Of a DNA stretch of 64,000 nucleotides, positions 21,914 to 34,443 are shown piece by piece. The position numbers and the translations under genes were made by a program. The stretch comes from Lepidonotus clava. Taxonomy: Eukaryota; Annelida; Polychaeta; Phyllodocida; Polynoidae. The notes beneath the pieces are model-generated. The model was not told the DNA's origin, searched no databases, and saw only the letters and a program-made list of their open reading frames with translations. Positions within the stretch are counted from its first letter, which is position 1. Every line of letters starts with the position of its first letter. The stretch spans positions 2,108,001 to 2,172,000 of the forward strand of contig OW387148.1 in assembly GCA_936440205.1 (NCBI GenBank). The letters are read 5' to 3'.

Positions 21914-23698
21914 CACTGCACTTTTACAGGATATCACAGTAATGGCCATATTTAAGGATCATTACCAGACATTTACATCAACTTGGCCTGAAAATGTAAA
22001 GGTCTTAAAGTTGAAACTTTACAGATCTTTAAATTGCATATCAAAGGTGTAATGGCTCTCCTTGCATTTTTTTTAAAAGATATGTAAAGGTGCTTATAAC
22101 ATGTAACATGTAAAGGTTTGTAAAAGTAACTGACATTTTCTTTGATATTAACTAGAATCATCTTTAAGTCTTAGTAAAGATGTTTCAAAACAAGTAAATG
22201 TGCTTGAGTAGATCAGGTTTAAGCAGATTTACTTGATACCAGATTTACAGGACCTTTACAAGCCTGACATATTTTGACATTTTAGGCAGCTTTAAGCAGA
22301 TTTACAGACCATCAGTTCCCTATCAAATTGCAGTAAATGCTATTAATTGTTTAGTGGGGGTTTAGGGTGTTTTAATGAGTATCAGTAAATACATCAACAT
22401 GTATTTAGAACTTTACTTTGAAAGACAAAGTTTCATGTCATTTTACTCAGTTTCTGAGTAAATATTTCTTTAGCCAGAAAATTACAATTTCTGTGCATGA
22501 AACCCATTCATTGAAGTTTACCCTGGTGTAAAGTAAATTCAGTCTTAGGCCATGTACAACAGATTGCATGGGTATTGGTTACACTGATGGCAGGCATCTG
22601 GCTGGAATCCTATACTCAACATTCAAAACAGAAAAGGTGTTTATCCATAACACGTTTTTTAAAATGGATCTTAAACCATTTTTTGCATTGATTTTTTTAA
22701 CCAATTTTTAAATAATGATTGCTCGATATATGTTCTTGTAAACCAAGGCTGTGTTGCATTTTGTACAAAGAAAATGTAAACAAAATCATTGATTTTCAAA
22801 AAACGTTTTTCCTACATAACAGAAATAAGTATGTGGTGCCCCCTATGAAACAAAACCTGAATTAAGAAACTGATCTTTACTGAAAATGTAAAGGTCATGT
22901 AATATACCTTTACTCATCTTTACACAAAAATACTGAAAGTTAACATGACACTATTACTATTTTCTTTTAGCAAAGATCACTAATATACACCCTACCAGCA
23001 GCACCATTGACAACTGCAAAGGTGATGTTATGGTTTTGGGATTTTGGCTATATCTTAAAAAAACATAATAGGCACATTAAAAGATCTAAAGGTGCATGTA
23101 CATGTGCTAGTATATTGGATAGGTTTAGAGATTGTACTTCTAAAAGACCTTAGGATAAAATTCAAGAGCCATGTTCACCTTAATCCAATTTTTTATTCCT
23201 AGAAGGTGTCATTTTATGATTATAATTATAATTTCTCAAGATATCTCTTTATTTTTAACAATAAATATGGATTAATGCATAAAATGTGCAAAAATATTGC
23301 AAATCAGCATGTGGTGCCCTCTAATGGAAGAATGTAAAACTCAGAAAAATGGTATTTACTGAAAAAGTAAATGTCATGATATGAAACTTTGCACCAAACC
23401 TATTGTAAGTAAATATGATCTTTATTGGGAAGCCTTTACTCAATGATGTAAAGATGCAATGGGAATAAAAATCCGCTATGGTTTTTAAGGTGGGACAGTA
23501 AACCTGACTGAAATGTTGACTTTACTGTACTGAATAATGTAAGTACTATGGAAAACATCCTGAAATTATTTAATGAACTTTTGACAGACCTTAAATATGA
23601 TTTTCTTGTAAAGACAAGTAAAGATGTTTAAAGGGTAGGAGTTTATCTTTACCAAAAATTCCATGACCTTTCCACAATTTGTAAAAGTTCGTGCAGTG
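21914..23698. mobile_element. large non-autonomous DNA transposon, CACTGCA ends
   Basis: The left end CACTGCACTTTTACAG and the right end TTGTAAAAGTTCGTGCAGTG are inverted copies sharing CACTGCAC and TTTTACA, with a short insertion in one. The 1.79 kb interior is AT-rich and saturated with GTAAAGGT/ACCTTTAC and TTTACAG strings in both orientations, as expected of subterminal transposase-binding repeats. No transposase frame remains. No convincing target duplication is visible. The ends resemble those of the element at 770-1,621 (CACTG followed by a TTTACAG-type motif), so both may use related enzymes. Boundaries rest on the inverted ends and the abrupt loss of the GTAAAG motif outside them. 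Confidence 0.65.
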
Positions 23699-26600
23699 AA
23701 AATTAATATGGCTTTATAGAGCGAATTCATGTGTTGGTCATACGGATTCTAACTTTCTAACCCCTCTCTAGCCGCATCTTACCATTATAAGTCATACTCT
23801 TTTAATCAATTTGATTATGTTTCCAACCCAGAGGTTAGTTAAAAAATCAACTGGCGTAATTACCATTAATGAGAGTCCTTAAGCCCAATTTCAAGGCAAC
23901 AAATCATCCCTTTAGTGAGATTGACTAATTTTCTGCCGAATGAGTCAATGCATATATACACAAGTTATTCACTTCTCCTCAACAGCATGAATTGTATTGA
24001 TCACAGATTGAGAAATTAAATCATAATGTTATTTTAGGTAGGCTAATGAATGATTGTTATTCAAATATACTGCTGATACTGGGTTAACCGGTTCGGAGGT
24101 CCCACATATACAAGTACATGTATACAAATAGACTGTCCTGAACCTTCCATAAATGCGTTTTATGAGGTAATTCGTGGCAATACCACTATGTGGGCGTACA
24201 TGGGTCGGTCATATGACCCGTGTATGACTGACACTGAAGGAATGTAGTTACTTACCTTTAATAGAACACAGCATGTTTTAAAAGGGCCCGTCTGTGGCTG
24301 GGTTGTTTGGATCCAATTTGGCCCCAGTGAGTAAATAGTTGGTTTGTAGATTTATCTATTTTTATTGTATGCCAAGGAGGTAAATGGGAAATTTTCTATT
24401 TTATCTGTGTGATCAAAGCATCATTTCAATTCTAATTAGGTCTAGTTTATCTACTTTAAACTCCCTCTAAAATTGGATTGGTAGTTATGGTCCTATTGAC
24501 ACATTTCTCTCTAAAAGGTTCCTTAATGTATGAAAATATAATGGACATTTTTATGACTATGGCGTTTGCGGACAAAAAGGCCAACTTCTGTGCCACGGTG
24601 ATATCACCAATTAATATTGTTCTTTTATGTCCTGTAATAGGCCCGCGTTGGGTAGGAAAAAAGTATTACGACGAGGCTCATTAGCTCATTACATGAACAA
24701 ACGTTGCATCAGTGACATAAGTAGACTAACCCCAAGCCAGCATTTGCATATCCCTTGAAAATTTCGTAATTAGCTTCGATTTTAATTTTGGGTCACTAAT
24801 GAAGAGATATACCTCAATTCAATGACATATCAGGTGATTTTATTTCGTATCAAAAATTATCAAAATTTCAAAATGCTTCCAAAGGCTATCAACAATCCTA
24901 GCATTTCGTGAATAACTCTAGGTGAATAGTTTATAAATTAAAGATCAATTGCATATTGCAGAATATCTGACGGAACGAGGCAGACGTTTGATACATATCC
25001 CCAAACAAGGCATGCGTCCAATAATCTATCAGTTTATCAACTTATCTTATTGACACCAACAACCTATTGAATGTATCAGATCTTGGATAAAATCTGGGAG
25101 GCCGTGTGCAAGTCGAGGTTTTCTATTCATTACCTTTTACGATCACGTAAAAGCGGTGCAAAGTGCCGGTGCAGCATGCAAACCACCCATAGCCGGCCGT
25201 ACTGACCGCTTACTGCACTGCAATCTCCAACACAGGTCCCTGCCGACTGAGCTCTGACCCTCAGCGGCCTGTGACACCATCTCATTGTCACAGGGAGAGA
25301 ATGGCGTGGTCGGGGACACTGGGCCATGATCTGCAGTTTTATGACAGTCACCAAAACTGCGAGAATTTCTGATCATTTGCCAAATTCAGCTCGGCCCTGC
25401 CTTGTCCTGCGCAGTTTGGTTGGTCACAGAGGTCGTTGTTTGACCTTGAGGCATTGATGAGTGGCATGTCATGATGGCCCCAAGGTCATTTGAAGGGCGT
25501 GCCGGGGTCAGCGGTTGTAGGGAGCAAGTGTTGAAATGTTAATTGTCCACTGTTGGTCTTGGGGTCTCTATTGGATTGTGTGCGGACCTGCCTGAGTGTT
25601 CCCACCATTAGCAATGCTCCTCTGCGTCATGGTTTAGAACATGACATATTGTTTGACCGCTTTAGAGGAATATGGCCACAATATACGGTTGACGAGCTTA
25701 TAATGGGAAAGGAGCCTCAATGCCCTTCTCGTACCGAAAACGTTTTGTTTTTGCTGGAATTGCTTATAAAATAAATGTCTATTCTGATTTGAAATATAGT
25801 TTATTTGTTATGTATAGAGGAATTGCTATTATGCATGTATTCATGTGTGTTTTGCATTTGTTTTGGCCCTTCAACAAACATTATGTAATTGTACAAGAGC
25901 ACTTGTAACTTAATGCTGATTCTTCGCTGAACTCCTCCACAGCTGTTGAAATCACTACAGAATAGGACCCTGCTGGTCCACAAGTACTCGGCAACCTGAG
26001 GCCAAGCCACAATGCTAATTAACCACCCGCATTTCGTGCACCACTGGTAAGCATATCATTACGTGGGGAGACCGCTGTAAAACCGGAATTATAGTCACAA
26101 TTGACCATAAAAATAGGGCGTTTAATAGCAGCATTCTGGCCCATTTCACACGATCGCTTTGTGTGGTCGAACCAAGGCGGTGTACCATATAGCGACGGTG
26201 CAGGAGGGGGCGGCACAGCGGGGTGTACACTTCTCATTAAGGCGTGGGAAGAACATCCAGACTGCCTTAATCTTACCCAAGCTAGACGGGAACTACAAAT
26301 ATTTTTGCTACACCAAGCCCGGATTCCCTCAGTCCACCACGGTCAATAGTAGAGCCAAGCCTACATACTGTGGCCATGTGCCTGTATGGTTCTTTTTCAC
26401 GGAAGTGTTAAGAGCAAACCAGCATAAAATCAATCAGTTATTCTTAGACGTGTAAGCTGTGGCATTAGTTTGATAAGCCGCCTGAAAAAGAAGTATTATA
26501 GTCTTAGTTTCAGGAAAAGTAAACACAGAGAGGCGGGTTACTGAAAAACTACTGAAGCAATCAAATGGATTGAGGCAAGATAAACAGCTACAGGCAGGTG

Positions 26601-27399
26601 GCCAGAGAGTGTGAGAATATGGCCGGTCTGTTTTGGACCGCGGATGTGAAGGGAAAATGTAAACTCCTGACAAATGAAGTGTGCTAATACTGCTAGGCGT
26701 CTAATGAAAGCAGGCCTGGTTATGGTGGATGGCCCCATGTTGACTTTCCTTGGCTCTGTGTGAGCAGGCACCAATCAATATGTCGGTAGATTGCTCCGCC
26801 AAAGTCGACCGACATGGGTCTATTCGTGTAGAGGGAGCTCTGCTCCAGGCCAAGGCAATCCATAGGTTGGTAAGAGTGGGTCTATACAGGGCACATGTGG
26901 TGTCATTTAACCATTTGTGTCCTGGCCTCTGTTTTTACACAGGGAAAGCTAACGAACAGAACGACGGCGGAAGGGCAGGGGTTACAGCAGGTATTAAGTG
27001 TGTACACACAAAAATCAATCCCAACATCCATAACCTGGGTGTTGCCCAACTATATCCAACTGCTGGTTTCTGCCAATGACCAATCATGAATGGATTAGGT
27101 ATGTGATACAATCTTAGTGCTGCTGACTCCCAAGCCAACGTCCTGACAAGGAACTATAAGTACATCAAGTTCATGTATCCTGTTATCCTGCAGGCTGGGC
27201 AATCTGATTACTTTCAAGATGTATTATTCTGATACAGCATTGCCATATTTGTTGGAGGGGCACTTTGCACTCCGAAAAGCAGACATTATATATGGATGTG
27301 TTTATAAATATATGACTAGACTTGCGCTGTACAGAGTTTGGTATAGCCACAGATTTAACCCTCCTCCGGAGACCAGGGGCGCCTGTACTGCTGTCTGTG
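23699..27399. other. non-genic DNA
   Basis: No supported gene. Small palindromes occur at 24,208-24,233 (GGGTC...GACCC around TCATATGA) and near 25,133-25,152 (CTTTTACG/CGTAAAAG). Overlapping open frames at 26.0-27.1 kb on both strands have no domain motif. Confidence 0.45.
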
Positions 27400-27830
27400 A
27401 TGTCCTCCAACCGGCGCCTTTACCTTATTACACCCAAAGTAGACCAGCGCACGGCCGAGTTTATACGCCATTTGGACAGCCCTGCGAGCCCCCCTCCCCC
27501 CTCCCAACCACTCCCCCATCCGATTCTGTCTGCCAGATTTCCCAACAGGTCCCATCACACGGGCCTGGAAGTACAGGCTCCGGACGATTGCCTCAGCTTG
27601 GCCCTCCGCCCTGCCTGACCCGAGCAGTTCGTGGGTTGGACCTGAACTGCTCGCGAGCTGCTCACCGGGAAAAAGCCCTGTGCGACTCTCTCTATGCTGG
27701 CCGGGTCGGACCACTAACCTGGCGTGAATAACGATGTGTCTGGGGAGGGGTGGTGTTTTACCGGGCAGGGCCTGCTGCCAGGGGTGGGGGCTGCGAGGCG
27801 CATCGCAAGCGGCCATTTGCACTGTTACAT
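27400..27830. other. GC-rich, CpG-containing patch with mirage-like units
   Basis: This GC-rich stretch carries long open frames on both strands (27,219-27,731 plus and 27,355-27,822 minus), as expected where stop codons are rare, and neither resembles a protein. Near 27,630-27,665 it has GAGCAGTTC and a 16-bp string TGCTCGCGAGCTGCTC that recurs near 51,546. A promoter-like CpG region is possible but no initiator or downstream gene is visible. Confidence 0.4.
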
Positions 27831-30196
27831 CCGGATGATGTAATTAGGACGACGTGGTATACACATAGACACTCACAAAGAGGTAGCTGCACTCTCAGCC
27901 CCTCTGTATAGGCCCTCACAGGTCCATATATAGCAAAGATAGAGACTAAGACTATCTCTTCGATCGCTATACAGGTTTAGATCAGAAGTGATCTTTACAT
28001 TATCCAACACGTGGGGAAGAGGGAGAACAGACCTTTGCTTGACCCTTTGAATACAAAACAATTAACCTAACTTGTTTCCTTAAATCTTCTGACACCAATT
28101 GCTATCAAACAGATTGTCTCAATGGGAAAATAATCTCTAGGGAGAAAAGGTAGTCGTGTATTCTTGGGGGATTTCTATAGTTTCATAATTCAACAAACGA
28201 AATGCAACCAACAAAACTCGTTCCTGCAACGAGGAGGTTAATGTTACTGGTTTCCTGATACGGCCAACCAATTACACAGTATACCATTGCCCGCTCCGCA
28301 TATCTACAAGCTACGGGTCAACGCACCCCAGAACGACAACAGTAGACGTAGATGGCCCATGAAATGTTACCGTGATACTCCCCTCCCTCAGACAAAATGT
28401 GCAACGTTAACTTTATTATAGCACACAATGATAAATCTGCCAATTTCACTCCCCCGCTGTGAGCACTAAAAAGCCAGAACCCGCCGTGATATGTTCAACG
28501 TAGGCGGCCTCCACTGGCCCGTGAGGGTCTATTATAGGCGTAAAACGGACGAAGGAGGCAAATGGGTATAGTAACCGGGGGTCGGAGACTGGCCGAGGCA
28601 GGCGAGTAACCTCGGCCCGGGGAATCCCTGTTCCCGCATCAGAAGTCCATCGTCCAAGATAAAGTATTGACTCACATGAGAATGACCATCTGGCCCCCTC
28701 CGCTGCCCCCTCACATGATGAGAATTCTCCGTGGGTGGAATACTATAGCCAACTGCTTTCAGATTGATATAACCGAGCTTATGTTGTTTACTGTTGTCTG
28801 GGAATGGGATTGTTTTGTGAGTGTTCTTGATAATATATGTCTATGATTAGATCTATCTATCTATCTATCTATCTATATCTTTATATATAATGTTTGAGCA
28901 GATTATATCATAGTTTTCGTTTATATGCAGAGTCAAATAATATGTTTACGAATATTGTTATGGTATACATGTCTGTAACGATCATTTTTGCTAACGAATA
29001 TACACTCCGCCCACCACGTTCTTTGAAACTACGTTAGGTATTCCATAGGAAAAACGTAATAAACATCCGCTTCCAGGAAATCATGCATCTACAAACTAAT
29101 ATAATTCTACAGACAGGCTGTTCGTGAATTGGTAACCTTTAGATTAGAGTTAATGCGTCTTCATTCCATCCTCCTGAATTCAGTACAGCCCCCACAATTT
29201 CGATTAAGCATACGATTTCCCTTTAATTGTCGACCACTGTAGTTATATCAGCTTCTCATCTGCCCTTCCACTCTTGATATTATCATGTTTCTATACAATA
29301 TCCTGGACACTAAATACCAACCTTTAGTTCTGATGTATCGAATTCAATCTCTGACTTTTAAATTCTCCATTTAGATAATGTCAGGGCAAGTTGAGTAAGC
29401 TGAAGCTTGTCTATACCAGATTGCACATTGATTAATAATGGAAAGTTTGTATCACACCATTTTTGCGTAAAGTGATTATCCATTTCACTGTAATAAAACC
29501 GTTTCTTCTCATTTCAGGTAAGCATATATACGTGGGACAAATCAAGACCGCAGGCACGTCCTATAACTAGGTACGACAGCCTTTTTACATTCACACAATA
29601 CTCAAGATTTAGGTTACATTAAAGTAGTCCGTTGTCAGTTAGCTTCATGCCCATATATACGCATCCCCAATAAAGATTCAGTCATATTTTATAGCTAAGG
29701 TAAACTGAGAATATCTCATGAAACCTTAGTCACGTCAGCTAAATGTTTGGCTCAAAATGGAAGGATGAGACCTAGAATTTTGCCAAATAGTTATAAGAAG
29801 ATACTTATTATCAACATTTTGATAGACATTTTGTAAAATCCCTTTGGTATTTCTAAAATTACAGCACACCTATATATACTATGGTAATATTGAACATGTC
29901 TCGGTAGAATTAGGTATGATATTTTCCCCTGTGCTTGCTGAAAGGGGAACACGATCCTCGTGTCTGTCGACGTGGGGGGCAGATGTTGACGTCCTCCGCC
30001 TATTCACCTTTAACAAGAGCGTGTGCAGCACCAGTCAGATGGGTATTTAAGACGCTACCTGACACGGGTGAAAAGCCGTTCCACGAGCCTACGACCATAT
30101 TGAGTGAGCCTCATCACAAAGCCTGTGCCCATACAGAACCTGCTCTGTGTTGGGGTAGGGGCATTGTGTGTGTGAGGAGGGGGGCCTGATCCTACA
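27831..30196. other. non-genic DNA
   Basis: Nothing recognisable except the ATCT microsatellite at 28,851-28,876. It is AT-rich and unique in appearance. Confidence 0.5.
28851..28876. repeat. ATCT tetranucleotide microsatellite
   Basis: About six and a half perfect ATCT units, followed by a short TATA-rich tail. Confidence 0.9.
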
Positions 30197-30212
30197 CCCC
30201 CCCCCCCCCCCC
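30197..30212. repeat. poly-C run of 16
   Basis: An uninterrupted C run lies 13 bp before the left end of the MITE at 30,226. Confidence 0.9.
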
Positions 30213-30225
30213 TCCTCACTAAGGG

Positions 30226-30434
30226 GGCATTCCACTACACGACTTGGGCTGCGATATGACAATGTCGCAAGGAAACTGCACATATTACAAATAATATTCT
30301 ATGTTACACATATGCTATATGCTCCAACTGGCCAATTTTTAGCCATTTTAACGCTTTTGTGTGCGATTTTTTTTCTGTAATAATTATCAGCATGTCGTGC
30401 TAATATCGCAGCCCATGTCGTGTAGTGGAATACC
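30226..30434. mobile_element. MITE with 34-bp terminal inverted repeats
   Basis: Left arm 30,226-30,259 and right arm 30,401-30,434 are inverted copies with about 31 of 34 matching positions. Both contain ATTCCACTACACGAC followed by TGGGCTGCGATAT. The interior is about 140 bp, AT-rich and non-coding. No clear target duplication is visible, partly because the left flank is G/C homopolymer, so the superfamily is open. High arm identity suggests a recent insertion. Confidence 0.8.
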
Positions 30435-33400
30435 ACTCTAAAGCCGGGCCCGGCGCGGCTGGCGGGCGCTGACAGGTGTTTTGATGGCAATCAAAGGGGC
30501 GGGCGGCACACCTGGGGAGGGGCTGGGTGTTGATGGCCGTCCCCGGGAGACGGGGGACGTGGTCCGAGTGACGGCTGCAGCCCGACACATCGTCGGTTAT
30601 TTTGTCACGCACACGTCAACACGTCAGGCTGGAGGGACCGCCGGCGGGACCCGACCCGCCTGATCTCTGCACTGTACGCTGAATACTGTAATGCCAATAG
30701 AGTCCTTTCAACATAGGGCAATTAGAAGTTACCACTGTATGGTGACTTACCTGTCCTAAAAGTCACCGTCCCCAACAATTCAAAATGCTCCTTTATATCA
30801 ATAAGCGTGTTCACGAAATAGTTCATTCTGGAAAATTGTCCATAATAGATCACGTGTTCCTCTATTTTATGTGATATCTTGCACAGCTATTGATTTTGCT
30901 TCTCTCATATCTGTGTGTCATTTAGTAACCTTGACGAAAATAGCTCTTTGAAGAAAACTCTTGACTTTCAGTTTAAATGTAAAAACTCACTTCTTTGAGG
31001 AGGGGATGCCAGCCCTAAGTCACAAAGAAAATGGGCAGTCGGAAAAAAAATCTAAAAAAATAATTTTGACAAAGCCCATCTCAGTAGAGAGTTCTTTCAG
31101 TCAGTCCTGCTCAACTGTGACTGTTGATCACGATATGTGAGCAAGGTTATGGACATTTTTCATTCGTGTCGCACCCTGAACACTGAATCAAAGAGCTAGG
31201 TTGTGGTTTCCTATGGAGCTGGGCTGATGTGTTGGGTTCGAGGCACCTGTGGAAGGGTCAATTGTGCAAACTCGTGAAAAAGGTGTATATACCTCTTGTT
31301 GCATTTGACCAACGATTTGGAGCAGTCCTGAGGGCCACCAATTTTGTGCCAATCCAAGGGGTGATCATGATCTGGGGGCCAGACCGACTAAAATAGCCCC
31401 AGGTCCCCAGTTCACCCACCTGTCCCCGCTCACAGAGAGTTGACCACTGCCCTCGGGTTTCGCTTACCCGGGTAAGGTCATTTCACTTTGAATCCTGACT
31501 GACCAAACGCGGGTCGAACAACTTGGCGGAAGGAGGATCCAAAAACCTCAGGTAAAATGAAATACAGAGGTCATTGGTTGAGAGGCAGTGCTGACTGTCG
31601 CCTCGCACAGTGGGAATTGGGAACAATGAAGACCAGGCGCAGGTATGTGATAGTATGCCTTTCATTTAAATCACTCGTTTCCCACTCAGAACTTCACTAC
31701 TTACCGTTAAAGAACAGCTCCAATATATACCATGTTTCGGCATTGAATTACGTATGGATGGTCGGTCCAGTCTAACATGGAACTTGAAAATGGCCGATTA
31801 AAAATAGCCCCTACCTGAACCAATGGGCAAATTCAGGTGTAAAAAATCAAAAGGAAACAACTCAGTGCCCAGTCTGTCCGATGATATGGATTTAGTGTGT
31901 GATGATAATCTAAAACCTCACATGCATCATGATTTAGAGAGGAGCACATGGCCATCCTTTTTTGGGCCAAATATTTTGTTACATGAGCAAAAGTACCCAA
32001 AATATGGAATTTCACCTCAGCCTTCCAACGTGGCTTATACTGTAGTCATTCACAGTATATGGTCATATTATACATCATTAGATTCCAAATTCAATTATTA
32101 CCCATTCAAATAAGCTTGTCAACCCTAGAAAATGAATTTGTGGATTTAAATGCACAGATTTTGATCATTGGGGTTGGTAAACAAACCGAATTTGGATGGA
32201 AGTATCTATTCTTTTGTCCCCAAGATATATAGAAATATCCAAATTCTGCCTTAAACTCATCAGAACTCCTCTGGAGGTGTTTTTACTACATTATACATGT
32301 GATATATGGATACATCTTTAGTCTCTTAAGGTATAAGCCTGATGTGAATCTCATAACCCAGTATCCTCTCTATTTGGTGATTGGATCTATATGTAATTCC
32401 TGCGCCCAGAGGCCACGCGCAAAAATATTATAACAAGCCCCCCTTTTCCCATTCATGGATCCGTCCTGATGGGTATAACATGCGTGGTCTTCCAGTTGGT
32501 TAATAGTGAAAAGAAAAGAAAAGAAAAATCAGAATAAAAAAAGTGTAAAAGTTTAATTATGATTAATTAGAATGAGATGACGATGAGTCATTGCAAAGTG
32601 GTCATTTCCTGTTTATAAATTCTGAAGTTCAAGAAGTTCTAGCACTATAGGTTCCAGGCATGCTTAGGGGAATCACTGATATTCATGGACTTTGTCTTCT
32701 TTTGCATGATCAGTACGCACTTTTGCATACCTTGCAAGAATGACATTGTATTCTATAGACACGGAAATTGAATATGAATATATTTGATATCGTTTGGAAT
32801 ATTATAAGCTATCAAAATATCCCAAACAAAATGTCAAAGAATAGTACGGTTAAAGAGCTGGAGGAACAAAGACTGAGAGGAAGGCGTGGTAATGGCTATA
32901 CATTCATTATCCCTAATCCACCCACAGTTCTCTTATAAAATTAAAGCCGACGGGTCCATCAAGAGATCAACACCAATTTTATCTAAGATTCCTCCTCCCT
33001 TAAGGCACACTAGCCTTCAGAGAGAGTGGAGAACGGGTATCTAAGTGCTAGAGCATTAGACTTAGTGAGTGGATGTAGGACTTGTAAATTTAGAAATGTA
33101 AACAAGGTAGGCTCTTCATTGAAAAATATAATTAGTAGTCATATTCTTTAAGGTTAGGATTATAGGTACGGCGCCGGCAGCTAGGAGGAAATTGACGCTG
33201 TGTGCTGTGAAGAGTTACCTTTATCTATTTCACCTAGTTTCCTCAGGGGAAAAGATAGTGTTACATGTCAGTTGGTGGACCGTGTGTCCTTGGTAATATC
33301 TGCGTCACACGCTGAGTCTTTTACCAGGAAAGAGCCTCTTTGACGCGCTGAATACACCAAGTCTCCAACCTACTGAGGACAGAAAATAGATCACAGGGAG

Positions 33401-34342
33401 TCGTTTCAAAGTATAGGGGACGGGCGCACTGCCGATATATCTTCTACAACTAAGAAGTTGTGTCTGAACGCGTTTACTGGAAAGGTTACTGATATATAAG
33501 AAAGCATTTGATCTTTCTTATCCAAAAACATATTCCCTAGTTTGAAGATGCCTCTGACTGATAGATCAATGGGACAGTAAGTATACGTGTGATGCGTCTG
33601 TCACGTTGCCAAGGAAAATCCCCACTCTGTTTTAGTGTAAGGGATCAATATGAATACTTTGAAATTACTCGGAACATAAAAAGTGTTTCAGCTGTGTTCC
33701 GACGCAAAAAGTTTACACACCTTTATAATGCTAAGGTAGTATAATAATGCATCAGATTCTATCCATTTGTATTTGAAGAGTCCGTTGTCGAGGTGCAATA
33801 GGGTATGGGAAATGTTATCCCCACAAATCCAGAGGGCCACAACAAAGGTAAAATTTAAAAAGAAATTGGTTAGGCCTCTATGTACTTTTAGGAATTGATA
33901 CTGACCGTTGTATGGACTAAAGATTGACCATTGCTCATCCTCATATCTTCACTGTGTACATATTCAAATAACGTGTGTGACTGCTGGAAGAACATGTAGA
34001 ACATGATAGAGTCACTAAACACTATCAAAAAAAGGAAAAAAAAAGAAAATAGTGTGTACTTAAATTGGCCGTCAAAGGCTGTTTGACACGAAGGTTTTAT
34101 ATCCTCACCAGCTGGTAATATTCATATCATGTACACCGATATCTGTAGCTATTCATCATTCAGATATATTGACACTGAGACAGAACCAGTGATTCAAAAT
34201 CATTTACGGCTCAAAGACCGTCATTCAACCTACGTACATTTCATTAAACAGAATAAATCATGTGTATGCTAAATGATCTTTGCATCTGTCAACAGATTTC
34301 GTAACATAGAATGGGAAGCAAAAACCGAATAGTCCCATAAAC
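30435..34342. other. non-genic DNA
   Basis: Good donor-like strings occur on the plus strand (CTCAG before GTAAAAT near 31,554, and GCGCAG before GTATGT near 31,642), but no paired acceptor with a sustained coding frame is evident. A 96-codon frame at 31,823-32,113 has no known motif. I see no repeat family. Confidence 0.4.
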
Positions 34343-34443
34343 GTTAAAATGGGAATCAGTATGGAACACGCAGTACACATATTTACCCAATGTTAGCCAT
34401 ACCGAGCATACTGATACTGATTCATACTGATTCCCATTTTAAC
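34343..34443. repeat. hairpin with 21-bp perfect arms at the left end of the 34.35 kb element
   Basis: The arm at 34,343-34,363 (GTTAAAATGGGAATCAGTAT plus one G) and the arm at 34,423-34,443 are perfect reverse complements over 21 bp with a 59-nt spacer. The GGGAATCAGTATG part is the same as the outer inverted repeat of the larger element, so it is present three times in this locus. Confidence 0.85.

Noticed and set aside
24205-24235. Palindrome around TCATATGA with GGGTC/GACCC arms.
   Set aside because: Short and imperfect. Palindromes of this size are common and no second copy is seen.
27219-27822. 170-codon plus-strand and 155-codon minus-strand frames overlapping each other.
   Set aside because: They lie in a GC-rich patch where stops are scarce. 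Both strands being open argues for composition and not coding.
30050-30110. A frame at 29,935-30,189 reads DTGEKPF, like the HTGEKPF linker of C2H2 zinc fingers.
   Set aside because: The spaced cysteines and histidines of a finger are absent on both sides. The match is a chance heptapeptide.
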